A DNA stretch of 64,000 nucleotides from Streptomyces parvus (GCF_032121415.1 NZ_CP135079.1:2170001-2234000); one strand, 5' to 3'; shown: positions 1 through 8,776, counted from the first letter of the stretch. The notes: generated from the sequence alone by a model not told the origin. Translations and numbers: made by a program.

Positions 1-468
1 GGCGAGGTGCTGGCGAAGATCGCCGCGTCCGAGGTGCCCGCGGTGAGCGGTCCGCCGACCGCTCTCCAGGAGCGTCTGGCGGCGGCATCGGAACACCGCA
101 GGCACGCCCAGTGGCACCGGCTCTCACCGTTGCTGGAGTCCCTGGAGCAGGAGGCCGAGGACGAACTGCTGCGCGCCCGTGAGTCGTTGACCTCGGTGAC
201 CGCGCCGCTGGCGGTCCGCGCCGAGCTGCGCGGCCGGCTCGACGCGTACAAGGCGAAGGTGGCCCGGCACGGCCTGGCGGAGGACCCGCTGCTGATCGAG
301 CGGTACGACGCGGCACGCCGCATGCTGTGGAGCGCGCCGTGCGATCTGCGGGTCGCCGAGCAGGCCGTCCTGCGTTACCAGCACGCGGTCGCGGAGTCGC
401 TGCCGCCGCGCCGGCCCGACGGACCGCAGGACGGGCAAGGCGCGGGCGAACAGGGGGAATCACGATGA
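1..468 (+). CDS. C-terminal part of a helical protein upstream of pknG (GlnX-like)
   Basis: The reading frame is open at the left edge of the window, so this is the 3' end of a longer gene. The visible ~155 residues are almost entirely predicted alpha-helix, rich in Leu, Ala, Glu and Arg, and end in a Gly/Gln/Pro-rich tail. Its stop overlaps the start of the PknG-type kinase by the 4-base pattern ATGA, so the two are translationally coupled. In mycobacteria pknG is preceded by glnX and glnH, which sense amino acids across the membrane; the position and helical character suggest a GlnX-like cytoplasmic domain. This identity is an inference from context, because no catalytic motif is visible in the fragment. 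Confidence 0.6.
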   Translation, partial: GEVLAKIAASEVPAVSGPPTALQERLAAASEHRRHAQWHRLSPLLESLEQEAEDELLRARESLTSVTAPLAVRAELRGRLDAYKAKVARHGLAEDPLLIERYDAARRMLWSAPCDLRVAEQAVLRYQHAVAESLPPRRPDGPQDGQGAGEQGESR

Positions 469-3338
469 GTACGCAGTGCCAGCGCCCCGCGTGCGAGGGG
501 AACTACGAGGACATGGGCGGCGGTGAGCTGTACTGCGACACCTGCGGTCTGGCTCCGGTCGTCTCGCCGACGGGCATGGTCTCCTCGCCGCCGACCGGGA
601 TCGCCGGGGGTGGCCGGGCGAGCGGCCCGGACAGCTCCTCGCAGCGCTCCAGCTCCCGTGCCTCCGCCCGGTCCTCGTCCCGTTCGTCGACCTCGCGCCG
701 TTCGGTCTCCGGCAGGCTGTCGCGTTCGCTGTCCGGGGCGTCCACCTCCCGTTCGGTCTCGGTGCGCTCCTCCGGCTCGACGTCGGCGGCCTCGGCCCGG
801 GGGCGGCTCGGCGTCGGCCTGGTGGAGGTTCCGGACGTCCCCCGGCCCGATCCGCGTACGGCGGTGATGGAGCGGGCGGAGGTGCCCGAGCGCAAGCGGT
901 TCTGCTCCCGCTCGGACTGCGGGGCCCCGGTGGGCCGTTCGCGGGGTGAGCGGCCGGGCCGTACGGAGGGGTTCTGCACCAAGTGCGGCCACCCGTACTC
1001 CTTCGTGCCGAAGCTGACCGGCGGCGACATCGTGCACGGCCAGTACGAGGTCGTGGGCTGTCTGGCGCACGGCGGCCTCGGCTGGGTGTATCTCGCGGTG
1101 GACCGGGCCGTCTCCGACCGCTGGGTGGTCCTCAAGGGCCTGCTGGACACCGGCGACCAGGACGCGATGGCGGCCGCGATCTCCGAGCGCCGCTTCCTCG
1201 CCGAGATCGAGCACTCCAACATCGTGCGGATCTACAACTTCGTCGAGCACCTGGACCAGCGCACCGGCTCCCTCGACGGCTACATCGTCATGGAGTACGT
1301 CGGCGGCAAGGCCCTCAAGGAGATCGCCAACGACCGCCGCACCCCGGCCGGGAAGCGTGACCCGCTGCCGGTGGAGCAGGCCTGCGCGTACGGCATCGAG
1401 GCCCTGGAGGCGCTCGGCCATCTGCACAGCCGCAATCTGCTCTACTGCGACTTCAAGGTCGACAACGCGATCCAGACCGAGGACCAGCTCAAGCTGATCG
1501 ACATGGGCGCGGTGCGCCGGATGGACGACGACGAGTCCGCGATCTACGGCACGGTCGGCTACCAGGCCCCCGAGGTGGCGGAGCTGGGCCCGTCGGTCGC
1601 CTCCGACCTGTACACGGTGGCCCGGACGCTGGCGGTCCTCACCTTCGACTTCCAGGGGTACACGAACGTCTTCGTGGACTCGCTGCCGGACCCGGACACC
1701 ATCGAGGTGTTCCGCACCTACGAGTCGTTCTACCGGCTGCTGGTGCGGGCCACCGATCCGGACCCGGCCCGGCGGTTCGGCTCCGCCGCGGAGATGGCCG
1801 AGCAGCTGACGGGGGTGCTGCGGGAGGTCGTGGCGCTGCAGACCGGCCGGCCGCGCCCGGCCCTGTCCACACTGTTCGGCGCGGAACTGCGCGTGGTCGA
1901 CACGGAGTTGTTCGCCCCGCAGACGGACGACGTCTCCCAGCTGGGCGGCCGGGACACCGGCTCCGCGCGGGGCGGGCCGCTGGGCCGCCGCAAGGGCCGC
2001 GGCGGTCCCACGGCCGGCATTCCCGCGCAGGGCGGCTCGGGGCAGGTCCACGGCGGTGCGGCTCCGGTCGCGCCGGGGGCCGTGGCATCCGCGGTGGCCG
2101 GGGCGCTGCCGGTGGGCGCGCAGCCGTCCGGGCCGGCCGGCGGTCCCGCCCCGGGTGCGGCGGGGGCCGCTCCCCTGGCCGTGCCGCCGACCCATGTCCG
2201 GGGTTCCGCGCCGGGCGGCGGGGCTCCGCTCCCGTACGCGCCCCCGGCTCACGCCCCTCTTCCGGCGCCCCGGGCGGCCGAGCGGGCCCCGGGCCTCCCG
2301 GCCGGACCGTACGCCGCCGGCGCATCGGCCGGACCGTACGTCCAGACCGCTCCGGCCGGACCGTACGGCCCCGGCGGGGGTGTCCGGCTCGCCCGGTTCG
2401 ACGCCCCGGCCACCGCGTTGGCGCTGCCGGTCCCCCGGGTCGACGCGATGGACCCGAACGCCGGTTTCCTCGCCGGTCTGATGGCCGCCGCCCCGGCCGA
2501 GCTGATCACCGCCCTGCAGACGGTCCCCGCCCCCTCGCTGGAGACCCGGCTGCGGGAGCTGCGGGCCCGGCTGGAGATGCGGGAGCCGGATGCGGCCGCC
2601 CGTGCGCTGACCACCCTGGAGGGTGAACACGCGGACGACTGGCGGGTCGTCTGGTATCGGGGCGTCGCCTCGCTGGTGACCGGTGACCACGAGACGGCGG
2701 CGCTCTCCTTCGACGCGGTCTACGACGCGTTCCCCGGGGAGATGGCGCCCAAGCTGGCGCTCGGGATCTGCGCGGAGGTGCTGGGCCAGCTGGACAACGC
2801 CGCCGAGTACTACCGCCTGGTGTGGGCGACCGATCCGGGGTTCGTCAGCGCGGCGTTCAGCCTGGCCCGGGTGCAGATCGCCGCCGGGGAGCGGGGGGCG
2901 GCGGTGAGCACCCTGGAGTCGGTGCCGGAGGCCTCGATCCACTACACCGCGGCGCGGGTCGCCGCCGTCCGGGCGCGGCTGCGCGAGCGCTCGCCCCGGG
3001 AACCGCTGCTGGGCGATCTGACGGCCGCCGGGGCCCAGGTGACGTCGCTGGGCGCCTTCGGTCTGGACCCCGTGCGGCGCGAGCAGTTGTCGACGGAGGT
3101 ACTGGGCAAGGCGCTGGACTGGGTACTCTCCGGTAGTCCCGGTGCCCCGGGGCCGGGCAGACCGGACGCGGGTCCGCCGGATGCACGGAAGCTGCTCGGC
3201 GCCGAACCGACCGAGCGGGGACTGCGGTTCGGGCTGGAGCGCTCGTACCGGATGCTCGCCCGGCTCGCGCAGCGGGGCGACGAGAGGATCGAACTGGTGG
3301 AGCGGGCCAACCGTTTCCGCCCCCGGACGTGGGTGTGA
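465..3338 (+). CDS. pknG: PknG-type serine/threonine protein kinase with zinc ribbons and TPR region
   Basis: Cytosolic Ser/Thr kinase of the PknG family, 957 residues from the ATG that overlaps the upstream stop. Two Cys pairs near the N-terminus (Cys4/Cys9 region and CDTCG), then a Ser/Arg-rich stretch and a second Cys-rich motif ending FCTKCG, give rubredoxin-like metal sites. The kinase core follows: glycine loop in GCLAHGGLGWVY, lysine in VVLKG, catalytic loop YCDFKVDN in place of HRDxKxxN (Asp, Lys and Asn kept), and IDMGAV in place of DFG, both typical of PknG. A Pro/Ala/Gly linker separates it from a C-terminal ~350-residue helical TPR region. Known PknG enzymes regulate glutamate and 2-oxoglutarate metabolism through the FHA protein GarA/OdhI; here an FHA protein sits three genes downstream. 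The name is by domain architecture and context. Confidence 0.88.
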   Translation: MSTQCQRPACEGNYEDMGGGELYCDTCGLAPVVSPTGMVSSPPTGIAGGGRASGPDSSSQRSSSRASARSSSRSSTSRRSVSGRLSRSLSGASTSRSVSVRSSGSTSAASARGRLGVGLVEVPDVPRPDPRTAVMERAEVPERKRFCSRSDCGAPVGRSRGERPGRTEGFCTKCGHPYSFVPKLTGGDIVHGQYEVVGCLAHGGLGWVYLAVDRAVSDRWVVLKGLLDTGDQDAMAAAISERRFLAEIEHSNIVRIYNFVEHLDQRTGSLDGYIVMEYVGGKALKEIANDRRTPAGKRDPLPVEQACAYGIEALEALGHLHSRNLLYCDFKVDNAIQTEDQLKLIDMGAVRRMDDDESAIYGTVGYQAPEVAELGPSVASDLYTVARTLAVLTFDFQGYTNVFVDSLPDPDTIEVFRTYESFYRLLVRATDPDPARRFGSAAEMAEQLTGVLREVVALQTGRPRPALSTLFGAELRVVDTELFAPQTDDVSQLGGRDTGSARGGPLGRRKGRGGPTAGIPAQGGSGQVHGGAAPVAPGAVASAVAGALPVGAQPSGPAGGPAPGAAGAAPLAVPPTHVRGSAPGGGAPLPYAPPAHAPLPAPRAAERAPGLPAGPYAAGASAGPYVQTAPAGPYGPGGGVRLARFDAPATALALPVPRVDAMDPNAGFLAGLMAAAPAELITALQTVPAPSLETRLRELRARLEMREPDAAARALTTLEGEHADDWRVVWYRGVASLVTGDHETAALSFDAVYDAFPGEMAPKLALGICAEVLGQLDNAAEYYRLVWATDPGFVSAAFSLARVQIAAGERGAAVSTLESVPEASIHYTAARVAAVRARLRERSPREPLLGDLTAAGAQVTSLGAFGLDPVRREQLSTEVLGKALDWVLSGSPGAPGPGRPDAGPPDARKLLGAEPTERGLRFGLERSYRMLARLAQRGDERIELVERANRFRPRTWV

Positions 3339-3340
3339 AG

Positions 3341-4774
3341 ATGTCTCAGAGCCACCAGCAGCCCGCCCTGGCGAAGTGCCCCGGCTGCGAGGAACCGCCG
3401 GCCGCGGGCGATCTGTTCTGCGGGGCGTGCGGCTACGACCTCTCGGCCGTGCCCGCGCGCCCCGGTGACCGGCCCACGATGCCCATCACCGTGCCCCCGG
3501 CCGCCCCGGAGGCATCGGCCGCCCAGGCGGCGCCGGCCGCGTCGGGTGCCGAGGCCGTGCGATGGCCCGCCGCCGCGGAGACCGGCAGCTCGGACGCGCC
3601 CGCGCCCGTGCACCGTCCGTCGGACCTGCCGGGGACGGACTCGGGCGGCAGGCCCCTGGGGGAGCAGGAACGGGTCCCGGAGCCGGAGCCCGTCGGCGGG
3701 CCTGAGCCCTCGGCCGTTCCGGTGCGCCACGACGACCGGGCCGAGCCGGGCGGTGCGGAGCACTCCGGTGGCTTCGCGCCGGCCGCGCCCGATCCCCGTA
3801 CGGCGGAGCACCAAGCGGCGGCCGCCGCTCCCGCCGCCGGGGAGAAGGTCTGTGTGGCCTGCCGCTCCGGCCGGGTGGACCGCGACGGCTACTGCGAGAA
3901 CTGCGGGCACGCCCAGCCCCGCGAGCGCGACCACATGGAGCAGGAGCTCGGCTCGGTGGCCGCGGTGAGCGACCGGGGCCTGCGGCACCACCGCAACGAG
4001 GACGCCTTCGCGGTGTCCTCGACCGCCCTGCCGGACGGTTCGCCCGCCGTCGTCGCGATCGTCTGCGACGGCGTCTCCTCGGCGAGCCGCCCCGACGAGG
4101 CGTCGGCCGCCGCCGCGAACGCCGCCAACGAGTCGCTGCTGGAGTCTCTGCCGCGCGGTACGCATCCGCAGCAGGCGATGCACGAGGCGATCGTCGCCGC
4201 GTCCGAGGCGGTCAACGCCCTGGCGCAGGAGCCGGCCGGGGCGATGGAGCACGACGCGCACCGCCATCAGAACGCCCCGGCGTGCACCCTGGTCGGCGCG
4301 GTCATGGCGGGCGAGCTGCTGGTCGTCGGCTGGGTCGGCGACAGCCGGGTCTACTGGGTGCCCGAGGACCGGACCCAGCCGACCGCGCGGCTCACCGAGG
4401 ACGACTCCTGGGCCGCGCAGATGGTGGCGGCCGGCTTGATGAACGAGGCGGAGGCGTACGCGGACGAGCGCGCCCACGCCATCACCGGCTGGCTCGGCGC
4501 CGACGCGTACGAACTGGAGCCGCACACCGCCGCGTTCAAGCCGGACCGGCCCGGTCTGGTCGTCGTGTGCACGGACGGCCTGTGGAACTACGCCGAATCC
4601 GCCGAGGAGATGGCCGCCGCGGTCCCCGCCGACGCCCAGGAACACCCGCTGCGCGGCGCCCAGGTGCTCGTCGGACACGCGCTCGACGGCGGGGGCCACG
4701 ACAACGTAACAGTGGCACTTCTGCCGTTCGCCGTCCGGCCGCAAGGGGCAGGATCGGCCTGCGAAACCGTTTGA
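3341..4774 (+). CDS. PP2C-family protein phosphatase with N-terminal zinc ribbons
   Basis: Protein of 477 residues. The ATG at 3341 lies 2 bases after the kinase stop, so it is co-transcribed and probably coupled. The N-terminus has a four-Cys ribbon (CPGC ... CGAC), then about 140 residues of Ala/Pro/Glu-rich linker and a second ribbon (CVAC ... CENC). From about residue 205 a PP2C domain follows: RNEDAF with the metal-binding Asp, a VCDGVSS motif with the second metal Asp, GWVGDSRVYW, VCTDGLWNY and GGHDNVTV. All metal-binding aspartates appear intact, so an active Mn/Mg-dependent Ser/Thr phosphatase is expected. It is the natural antagonist of the adjacent PknG-type kinase, and the shared ribbon architecture suggests the two may bind a common partner (inference). 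Confidence 0.9.
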   Translation: MSQSHQQPALAKCPGCEEPPAAGDLFCGACGYDLSAVPARPGDRPTMPITVPPAAPEASAAQAAPAASGAEAVRWPAAAETGSSDAPAPVHRPSDLPGTDSGGRPLGEQERVPEPEPVGGPEPSAVPVRHDDRAEPGGAEHSGGFAPAAPDPRTAEHQAAAAAPAAGEKVCVACRSGRVDRDGYCENCGHAQPRERDHMEQELGSVAAVSDRGLRHHRNEDAFAVSSTALPDGSPAVVAIVCDGVSSASRPDEASAAAANAANESLLESLPRGTHPQQAMHEAIVAASEAVNALAQEPAGAMEHDAHRHQNAPACTLVGAVMAGELLVVGWVGDSRVYWVPEDRTQPTARLTEDDSWAAQMVAAGLMNEAEAYADERAHAITGWLGADAYELEPHTAAFKPDRPGLVVVCTDGLWNYAESAEEMAAAVPADAQEHPLRGAQVLVGHALDGGGHDNVTVALLPFAVRPQGAGSACETV

Positions 4775-4793
4775 GCCTCAAGGAGCCGACCAA

Positions 4794-6149
4794 ATGGCCA
4801 ACTTCTCCAAGTCGCAGGTGCCGCAGTTCTCCGTCGAGGTGTACCAGAACGAGTTCCTGCCCGAGGGCGGCCGCGAGGTCAACGCGATCGTCACGGTGAC
4901 CTCGACCGGCGGCGGCACCACCGGCGGGATACCGCTGGCGGATGCGGCGCCCGCGTACGGGGCGGGGCAGGGGCCCGGCGCGGCCGTGGTGCTGATGGTC
5001 GACTGTTCGGGCTCGATGGACTACCCGCCGACGAAGATGCGCAACGCGCGCGACGCGACGACCGCGGCGATCGACACCCTGCGCGAAGGGACCCGGTTCG
5101 CGGTGGTCGCCGGAACGCATGGGGCGAAGGACGTCTACCCCGGCGGCGGACGGCTCGCGGTCGCCGACGCGCAGACGAAGGCGCAGGCCAAGGAGGCTCT
5201 GCGGAAGCTGAGCGCGGGCGGGGGCACCGCCATCGGCACCTGGCTGCGGCTGGCCGACCGGCTGCTGAACTCCGCCGACGTCGCCATCCGGCACGGCATC
5301 CTGCTGACCGACGGTCGCAACGAGCACGAGTCGCCCGAGGACCTGCGGGCGGCCCTGGACTCCTGCGTGGGCCGGTTCACCTGCGACGCCAGGGGCGTGG
5401 GCACCGACTGGGAGGTGAAGGAGGTCACGGGCGTGGCCGCCGCCCTCCTCGGTACGGCCGACATCGTCGCCGACCCCTCGGGCCTGGCCGCGGACTTCAC
5501 GCGGATGATGGAGAACGCCATGGGCAAGGAGGTCGCGGACGTGGCGCTGCGGCTCTGGACCCCGGTGGGCGTGGAGATCCGGTTCGTGAAGCAGGTCGCG
5601 CCGACCGTCGCCGACCTGACCGCCCGGCGCACCGAGGCGAACGCCCGGGCCGGGGACTACCCGACCGGTTCCTGGGGCGACGAGTCCCGCGACTACCACG
5701 TGTGCGTCCTGGTGCCGGAGGCCGGGGTCGGCCAGGAGATGCTGGCCGCCCGGGTCTCGCTGATCCTGCCCGACCACTCGGGCGCGGGCAGCCCGCAGAC
5801 GCTGTCGCAGGGGCTCGTACGGGCCGTGTGGACGGACGACATGGTGGCGTCGACGTCGATCAATCCGCAGGTCGCGCACTACACGGGTCAGGCGGAACTG
5901 GCACAAGTCATCCAGCAGGGGCTGGACGCGCGCAAGTCGGGCGACTTCGACGGAGCGACGGCGAAGCTGGGCCGTGCGGTGCAGCTGGCGTCGGCCTCCG
6001 GGAACCAGGACACTGCGAAACTGCTTTCGAAGGTGGTCGACGTCGTCGATGCCGCGACAGGTACTGTGCGACTGAAGGCGAAGGTCGCGGAAGCGGACGA
6101 GATGACCCTCGAAACCCGCTCGACCAAGACCGTTCGCGTCAAGAAGTAG
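4794..6149 (+). CDS. von Willebrand factor A (VWA) domain protein, TerY-like
   Basis: Cytosolic protein of 451 residues starting with ATG behind an AAGGAG ribosome site. A VWA domain occupies roughly residues 60-250 with an intact MIDAS metal site: DCSGSM (DxSxS), the Thr of GGGTAIG and LLTDGRN. No signal peptide or membrane segment is seen. The C-terminal 200 residues are mixed beta and helix and include a VWA-associated region. Kinase, PP2C and VWA genes in a row are the hallmark of TerY-P type phosphorylation triads, in which the VWA protein is thought to be scaffold or target. It sits 19 bases after the phosphatase stop and 86 bases before the FHA gene. Its direct ligand is unknown. Confidence 0.85.
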   Translation: MANFSKSQVPQFSVEVYQNEFLPEGGREVNAIVTVTSTGGGTTGGIPLADAAPAYGAGQGPGAAVVLMVDCSGSMDYPPTKMRNARDATTAAIDTLREGTRFAVVAGTHGAKDVYPGGGRLAVADAQTKAQAKEALRKLSAGGGTAIGTWLRLADRLLNSADVAIRHGILLTDGRNEHESPEDLRAALDSCVGRFTCDARGVGTDWEVKEVTGVAAALLGTADIVADPSGLAADFTRMMENAMGKEVADVALRLWTPVGVEIRFVKQVAPTVADLTARRTEANARAGDYPTGSWGDESRDYHVCVLVPEAGVGQEMLAARVSLILPDHSGAGSPQTLSQGLVRAVWTDDMVASTSINPQVAHYTGQAELAQVIQQGLDARKSGDFDGATAKLGRAVQLASASGNQDTAKLLSKVVDVVDAATGTVRLKAKVAEADEMTLETRSTKTVRVKK

Positions 6150-6235
6150 CACAGAGCGATCACCTCGCGGTCAAGGCACCGCGACCGACAGCATGCGGCC
6201 TCCGCGGCCGGAAGAGGAGAGGGGGAAGCGCCGAC

Positions 6236-7624
6236 ATGCCGACCTGCCCGAACGGACACCAGTCGGGTTCCGAGGACTGGTGCGAGGTCTGCGGACACCG
6301 CATGACGACCGGCGGCGCGCCCGCGGGCGCGGTGCCCCCGCCGCCTCCTCCGCCGCCCGCGCCCGGCTACGGCTACCCCCAGCCGGGTTCCGGCTCCGAT
6401 GTCGGCCAGCCCACCATGCAGGCGGAGCTCTGCCCGCAGTGCCGTACGCCGCGTGAGGCGATGGCGCCGTTCTGCGAGGAGTGCCGCTGGAACTTCCTCA
6501 CCAACACGGCGACCTCCTACACCCCTCTGGCCCCGCAGCACAGCACGCCCAGCGGCCCGCCGCCCGGCCTCAACCTGCCGCCCGGCTTCCAGGCGCAGGG
6601 CCCTGGCGGACAGCCCGGCCCCGGCGGTCCCGGTGGTCAGCCCGGCCCCGGTGGACCTGGTGCGCAGGGCGGTCCGCCCGGCGCGCCGCAGCCGCGCGAC
6701 CCGTTCGACTACCAGGGCTCGCGGCCCTCGCAGATGAACCGTCCCGCCGAGCCGCTCACCCCGGAGCGGAACGCCCCGCAGGGGAACGGCGGCCAGGGCG
6801 GGCCTCCGCAGTCGTTCCAGCAGGGTGCTCCGCCCTCCTCGTTCCAGCAGCAGGGCCCGCCGTCGGCGCGCTCGCCGTTCGAACCGCAGCAGTCGGCTCC
6901 GTCGCCGTTCGAGCCCCAGCAGTCGGCTCCGTCGCCGTTCGAGCCCCAGCAGGCGTCGCCCTTCGCGCCGCAGCAGCAGCAGTCGGCGCCTCCGCAGTCG
7001 CCGGGGCACACCGGCGGCGGGGACGACTGGATGCTGTCGCCGCCCTCCCAGGCGCAGCCGCCCCAGCAGTTCCAGCAGCCGGGCCCCCACCAAGGCCAGG
7101 GCCACCCCGGCCAGGGCCACCCGGACCAGGGCCACCCCGGCCTGCAGCACGGGCAGGACCAGGGGTACGACCAGGGTCAGCAGCACGGTGTGCCCGGCCA
7201 GGGACGACCGCAGCAGCCCGCCACCTGGACCGCCGTGATCGCCCCGGACCGCGCGTACTTCCTCGCGATGATGCAGCGCAGCGGACCCGAGGCGACCGGG
7301 CTGAACCTGCCCGCGTACTCCCCGGAGCAGCGCCTTCCGCTCACCGGCAGCCAGGTCACCATCGGGCGCCGTCGGCAGAGCACCGGCGAGTCCCCCGACG
7401 TCGATCTGTCGGTCCCCCCGGAGGACCCGGGCGTCTCGCACCAGCACGCGGTGCTGGTGCAGCAGCCCGACGGGGGCTGGGCGGTCGTGGACCAGAACTC
7501 CACCAACGGCACCACGCTGAACGGTGCCGAGGAGCCGATCCAGCCCTACGTCCCCGTGCCGCTCCAGGACGGTGACCAGGTGCACGTCGGGGCGTGGACG
7601 ACGATCACGGTCCGCCGGGACTGA
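6236..7624 (+). CDS. FHA-domain protein with two zinc ribbons and Gln/Pro/Gly-rich repeats
   Basis: Protein of 462 residues from the ATG at 6236, which is preceded by GAGAGGGGG-type purines; it begins directly with a zinc ribbon (CPNGH ... CEVC). A second ribbon (CPQC ... CEEC) follows near residue 65. Residues ~110-330 are low-complexity: a Gly/Pro/Gln run, a ten-residue SAPSPFEPQQ-type unit in tandem, and GHPGQ/GHPDQ repeats. The C-terminal ~100 residues are an FHA domain with the phosphothreonine-binding signature: IGRRRQ, SHQHAVL and NSTNGTTLNG. FHA domains bind phospho-Thr peptides, so this is the probable reader or substrate of the PknG-type kinase, by analogy with GarA/OdhI. Unlike those short proteins it is modular, and a disordered tether links ribbons and FHA. 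Confidence 0.87.
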   Translation: MPTCPNGHQSGSEDWCEVCGHRMTTGGAPAGAVPPPPPPPPAPGYGYPQPGSGSDVGQPTMQAELCPQCRTPREAMAPFCEECRWNFLTNTATSYTPLAPQHSTPSGPPPGLNLPPGFQAQGPGGQPGPGGPGGQPGPGGPGAQGGPPGAPQPRDPFDYQGSRPSQMNRPAEPLTPERNAPQGNGGQGGPPQSFQQGAPPSSFQQQGPPSARSPFEPQQSAPSPFEPQQSAPSPFEPQQASPFAPQQQQSAPPQSPGHTGGGDDWMLSPPSQAQPPQQFQQPGPHQGQGHPGQGHPDQGHPGLQHGQDQGYDQGQQHGVPGQGRPQQPATWTAVIAPDRAYFLAMMQRSGPEATGLNLPAYSPEQRLPLTGSQVTIGRRRQSTGESPDVDLSVPPEDPGVSHQHAVLVQQPDGGWAVVDQNSTNGTTLNGAEEPIQPYVPVPLQDGDQVHVGAWTTITVRRD

Positions 7625-7643
7625 GACCGCCGGGCCGGGGTGC

Positions 7644-7677
7644 GCTCGCCGCCGTGGTTCACCGGCCGGCGGCGAGC
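7644..7677. terminator. bidirectional hairpin terminator
   Basis: An 11-base perfect stem (GCTCGCCGCCG with its complement) around a 12-base loop lies between the FHA gene and the convergent methyltransferase gene and overlaps the 3' end of the latter. Its GC-only stem without a U run is typical of streptomycete terminators. Confidence 0.6.
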
Positions 7678-8663
7678 GGCCAGGTGTAGGGGCCCTGCGG
7701 ATCGTCGAGCCAGGCCCACTGCCGGCCCTGGCCGACCGTGATGCCGTACCTCTCCCGGCGCGGGCGCCCCTCGCGCTCCCAGAGGGAGAGTGCCTCGTGC
7801 GGATCGAGGGTGCCCGCGGTCAGCGTCAGGAGGAACCGGAACAGGTCGTCCCCGGCCACCCGGCGCGGCAGTCCGCCCAGGCGCGGCAGCCCGTCGGTCG
7901 GCGGCAGCGCCCCCCGCAGGGGCACGAAGTACGCCGGGGTGTGCAGGAAGTGCCCCTCGGCGCGCGGTCCGTGCGCCGTCGCGCGGACCTCCAGCAGGAC
8001 CAGGCCGGTGGCGAGCGGCGCGAGGATCAACGCCCCCGGACGGCACTGTTCCGGCCAGCTCTGCGGTACGGAGGGCAGGGTGCAGGTCGCGATGATCCGG
8101 TCGTACGGGGCGCGCTCCGGGCAGCCCCGGGCCCCGTCGCCGGTGACCACCGTCGGGTGGTACCCGGCCGCCGCGAGGTGGCGGCGGGCCGACTCCGTGA
8201 TCTCCGGCTCCAGATCGACGCTGGTCACGGCGGGGTCGCCGAGCCGGTGGGCGAGGAGGGCCGCGTTGTAGCCGGGGCCGGTGCCGATCTCCAGGACCGT
8301 GTGTCCGTCCGCCACGTCGAGGGCGTCGAGCATCAGGGCCATCAGGGACGGCTGGCTGGAGGACGAGACGAGTTCGCCGTCCTTGAGCCAGGTCGCCAGC
8401 GCCCCGTCCGCGTACACCCCGTGCAGCCAGCGGGAGCGCTGTCCGGGGTCGGCGGCCTCGTCCCCGAGGCGTTCGTAGCCCCCGATCCCGTGCACGTAGA
8501 AGAACGGCACGAACAGATGGCGGGGGACCTCGGTGAAGGCGGTGCGCCAGGCGGGATCGGTGAGTCCGCCCCGCGCGACGATCTCCCGCACGAGGGCATG
8601 CCGCGCCGCGTCGGCCTCGGCGTCGGGGGCGGACGGGGAGGGGCTCTGCCGGTGTGCACCCAT
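7659..8663 (-). CDS. SAM-dependent methyltransferase, PCMT (protein-L-isoaspartyl) family
   Basis: Predicted 334-residue cytosolic methyltransferase. The chosen ATG at 8663 has AGGA about 10 bases upstream; an in-frame start 19 codons earlier would add only low-complexity sequence. The region SSSSQPSLMALML followed by VLEIGTGPGYNAALLAHRLG is the PCMT-type SAM-binding motif I, with the DLE acidic motif at the end of strand 2. Proteins of this set repair isoaspartyl residues or, as actinobacterial paralogues, modify peptides; the long C-terminal region after the Rossmann fold differs from minimal 210-residue PCMT enzymes, so substrate is uncertain. It is transcribed away from the truncated globin and converges on the FHA gene. 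Confidence 0.75.
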   Translation of the reverse strand: MGAHRQSPSPSAPDAEADAARHALVREIVARGGLTDPAWRTAFTEVPRHLFVPFFYVHGIGGYERLGDEAADPGQRSRWLHGVYADGALATWLKDGELVSSSSQPSLMALMLDALDVADGHTVLEIGTGPGYNAALLAHRLGDPAVTSVDLEPEITESARRHLAAAGYHPTVVTGDGARGCPERAPYDRIIATCTLPSVPQSWPEQCRPGALILAPLATGLVLLEVRATAHGPRAEGHFLHTPAYFVPLRGALPPTDGLPRLGGLPRRVAGDDLFRFLLTLTAGTLDPHEALSLWEREGRPRRERYGITVGQGRQWAWLDDPQGPYTWPLAAGR

Positions 8664-8728
8664 GTCTCCACTGTCCTGCGCCGGGGCCGTGGGGGCGAGG
8701 GGGAGCGCACCGCCGGACACCGGACGTT

Positions 8729-8740
8729 GGTCCTAGGACC
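8729..8740. promoter_or_regulatory. 12-base perfect palindrome in the globin/methyltransferase divergent region
   Basis: GGTCCTAGGACC is a perfect inverted repeat lying 36 bases before the globin start and 65 bases before the methyltransferase start. Its place between two divergent starts fits a regulator-binding site. No regulator is encoded next to it, so the binding protein is unknown. Confidence 0.4.
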
Positions 8741-8776
8741 GCTGACCTCGGGCGGTGCGTCTGCGACCATGGACGG

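Noticed and set aside
375..2942. Very long minus-strand frame opposite the PknG kinase gene
   Set aside because: In DNA of this GC content, frames opposite real genes stay open by chance. The product is Arg/Gly/Pro-rich and shows no domain, whereas the plus strand has clear kinase motifs.
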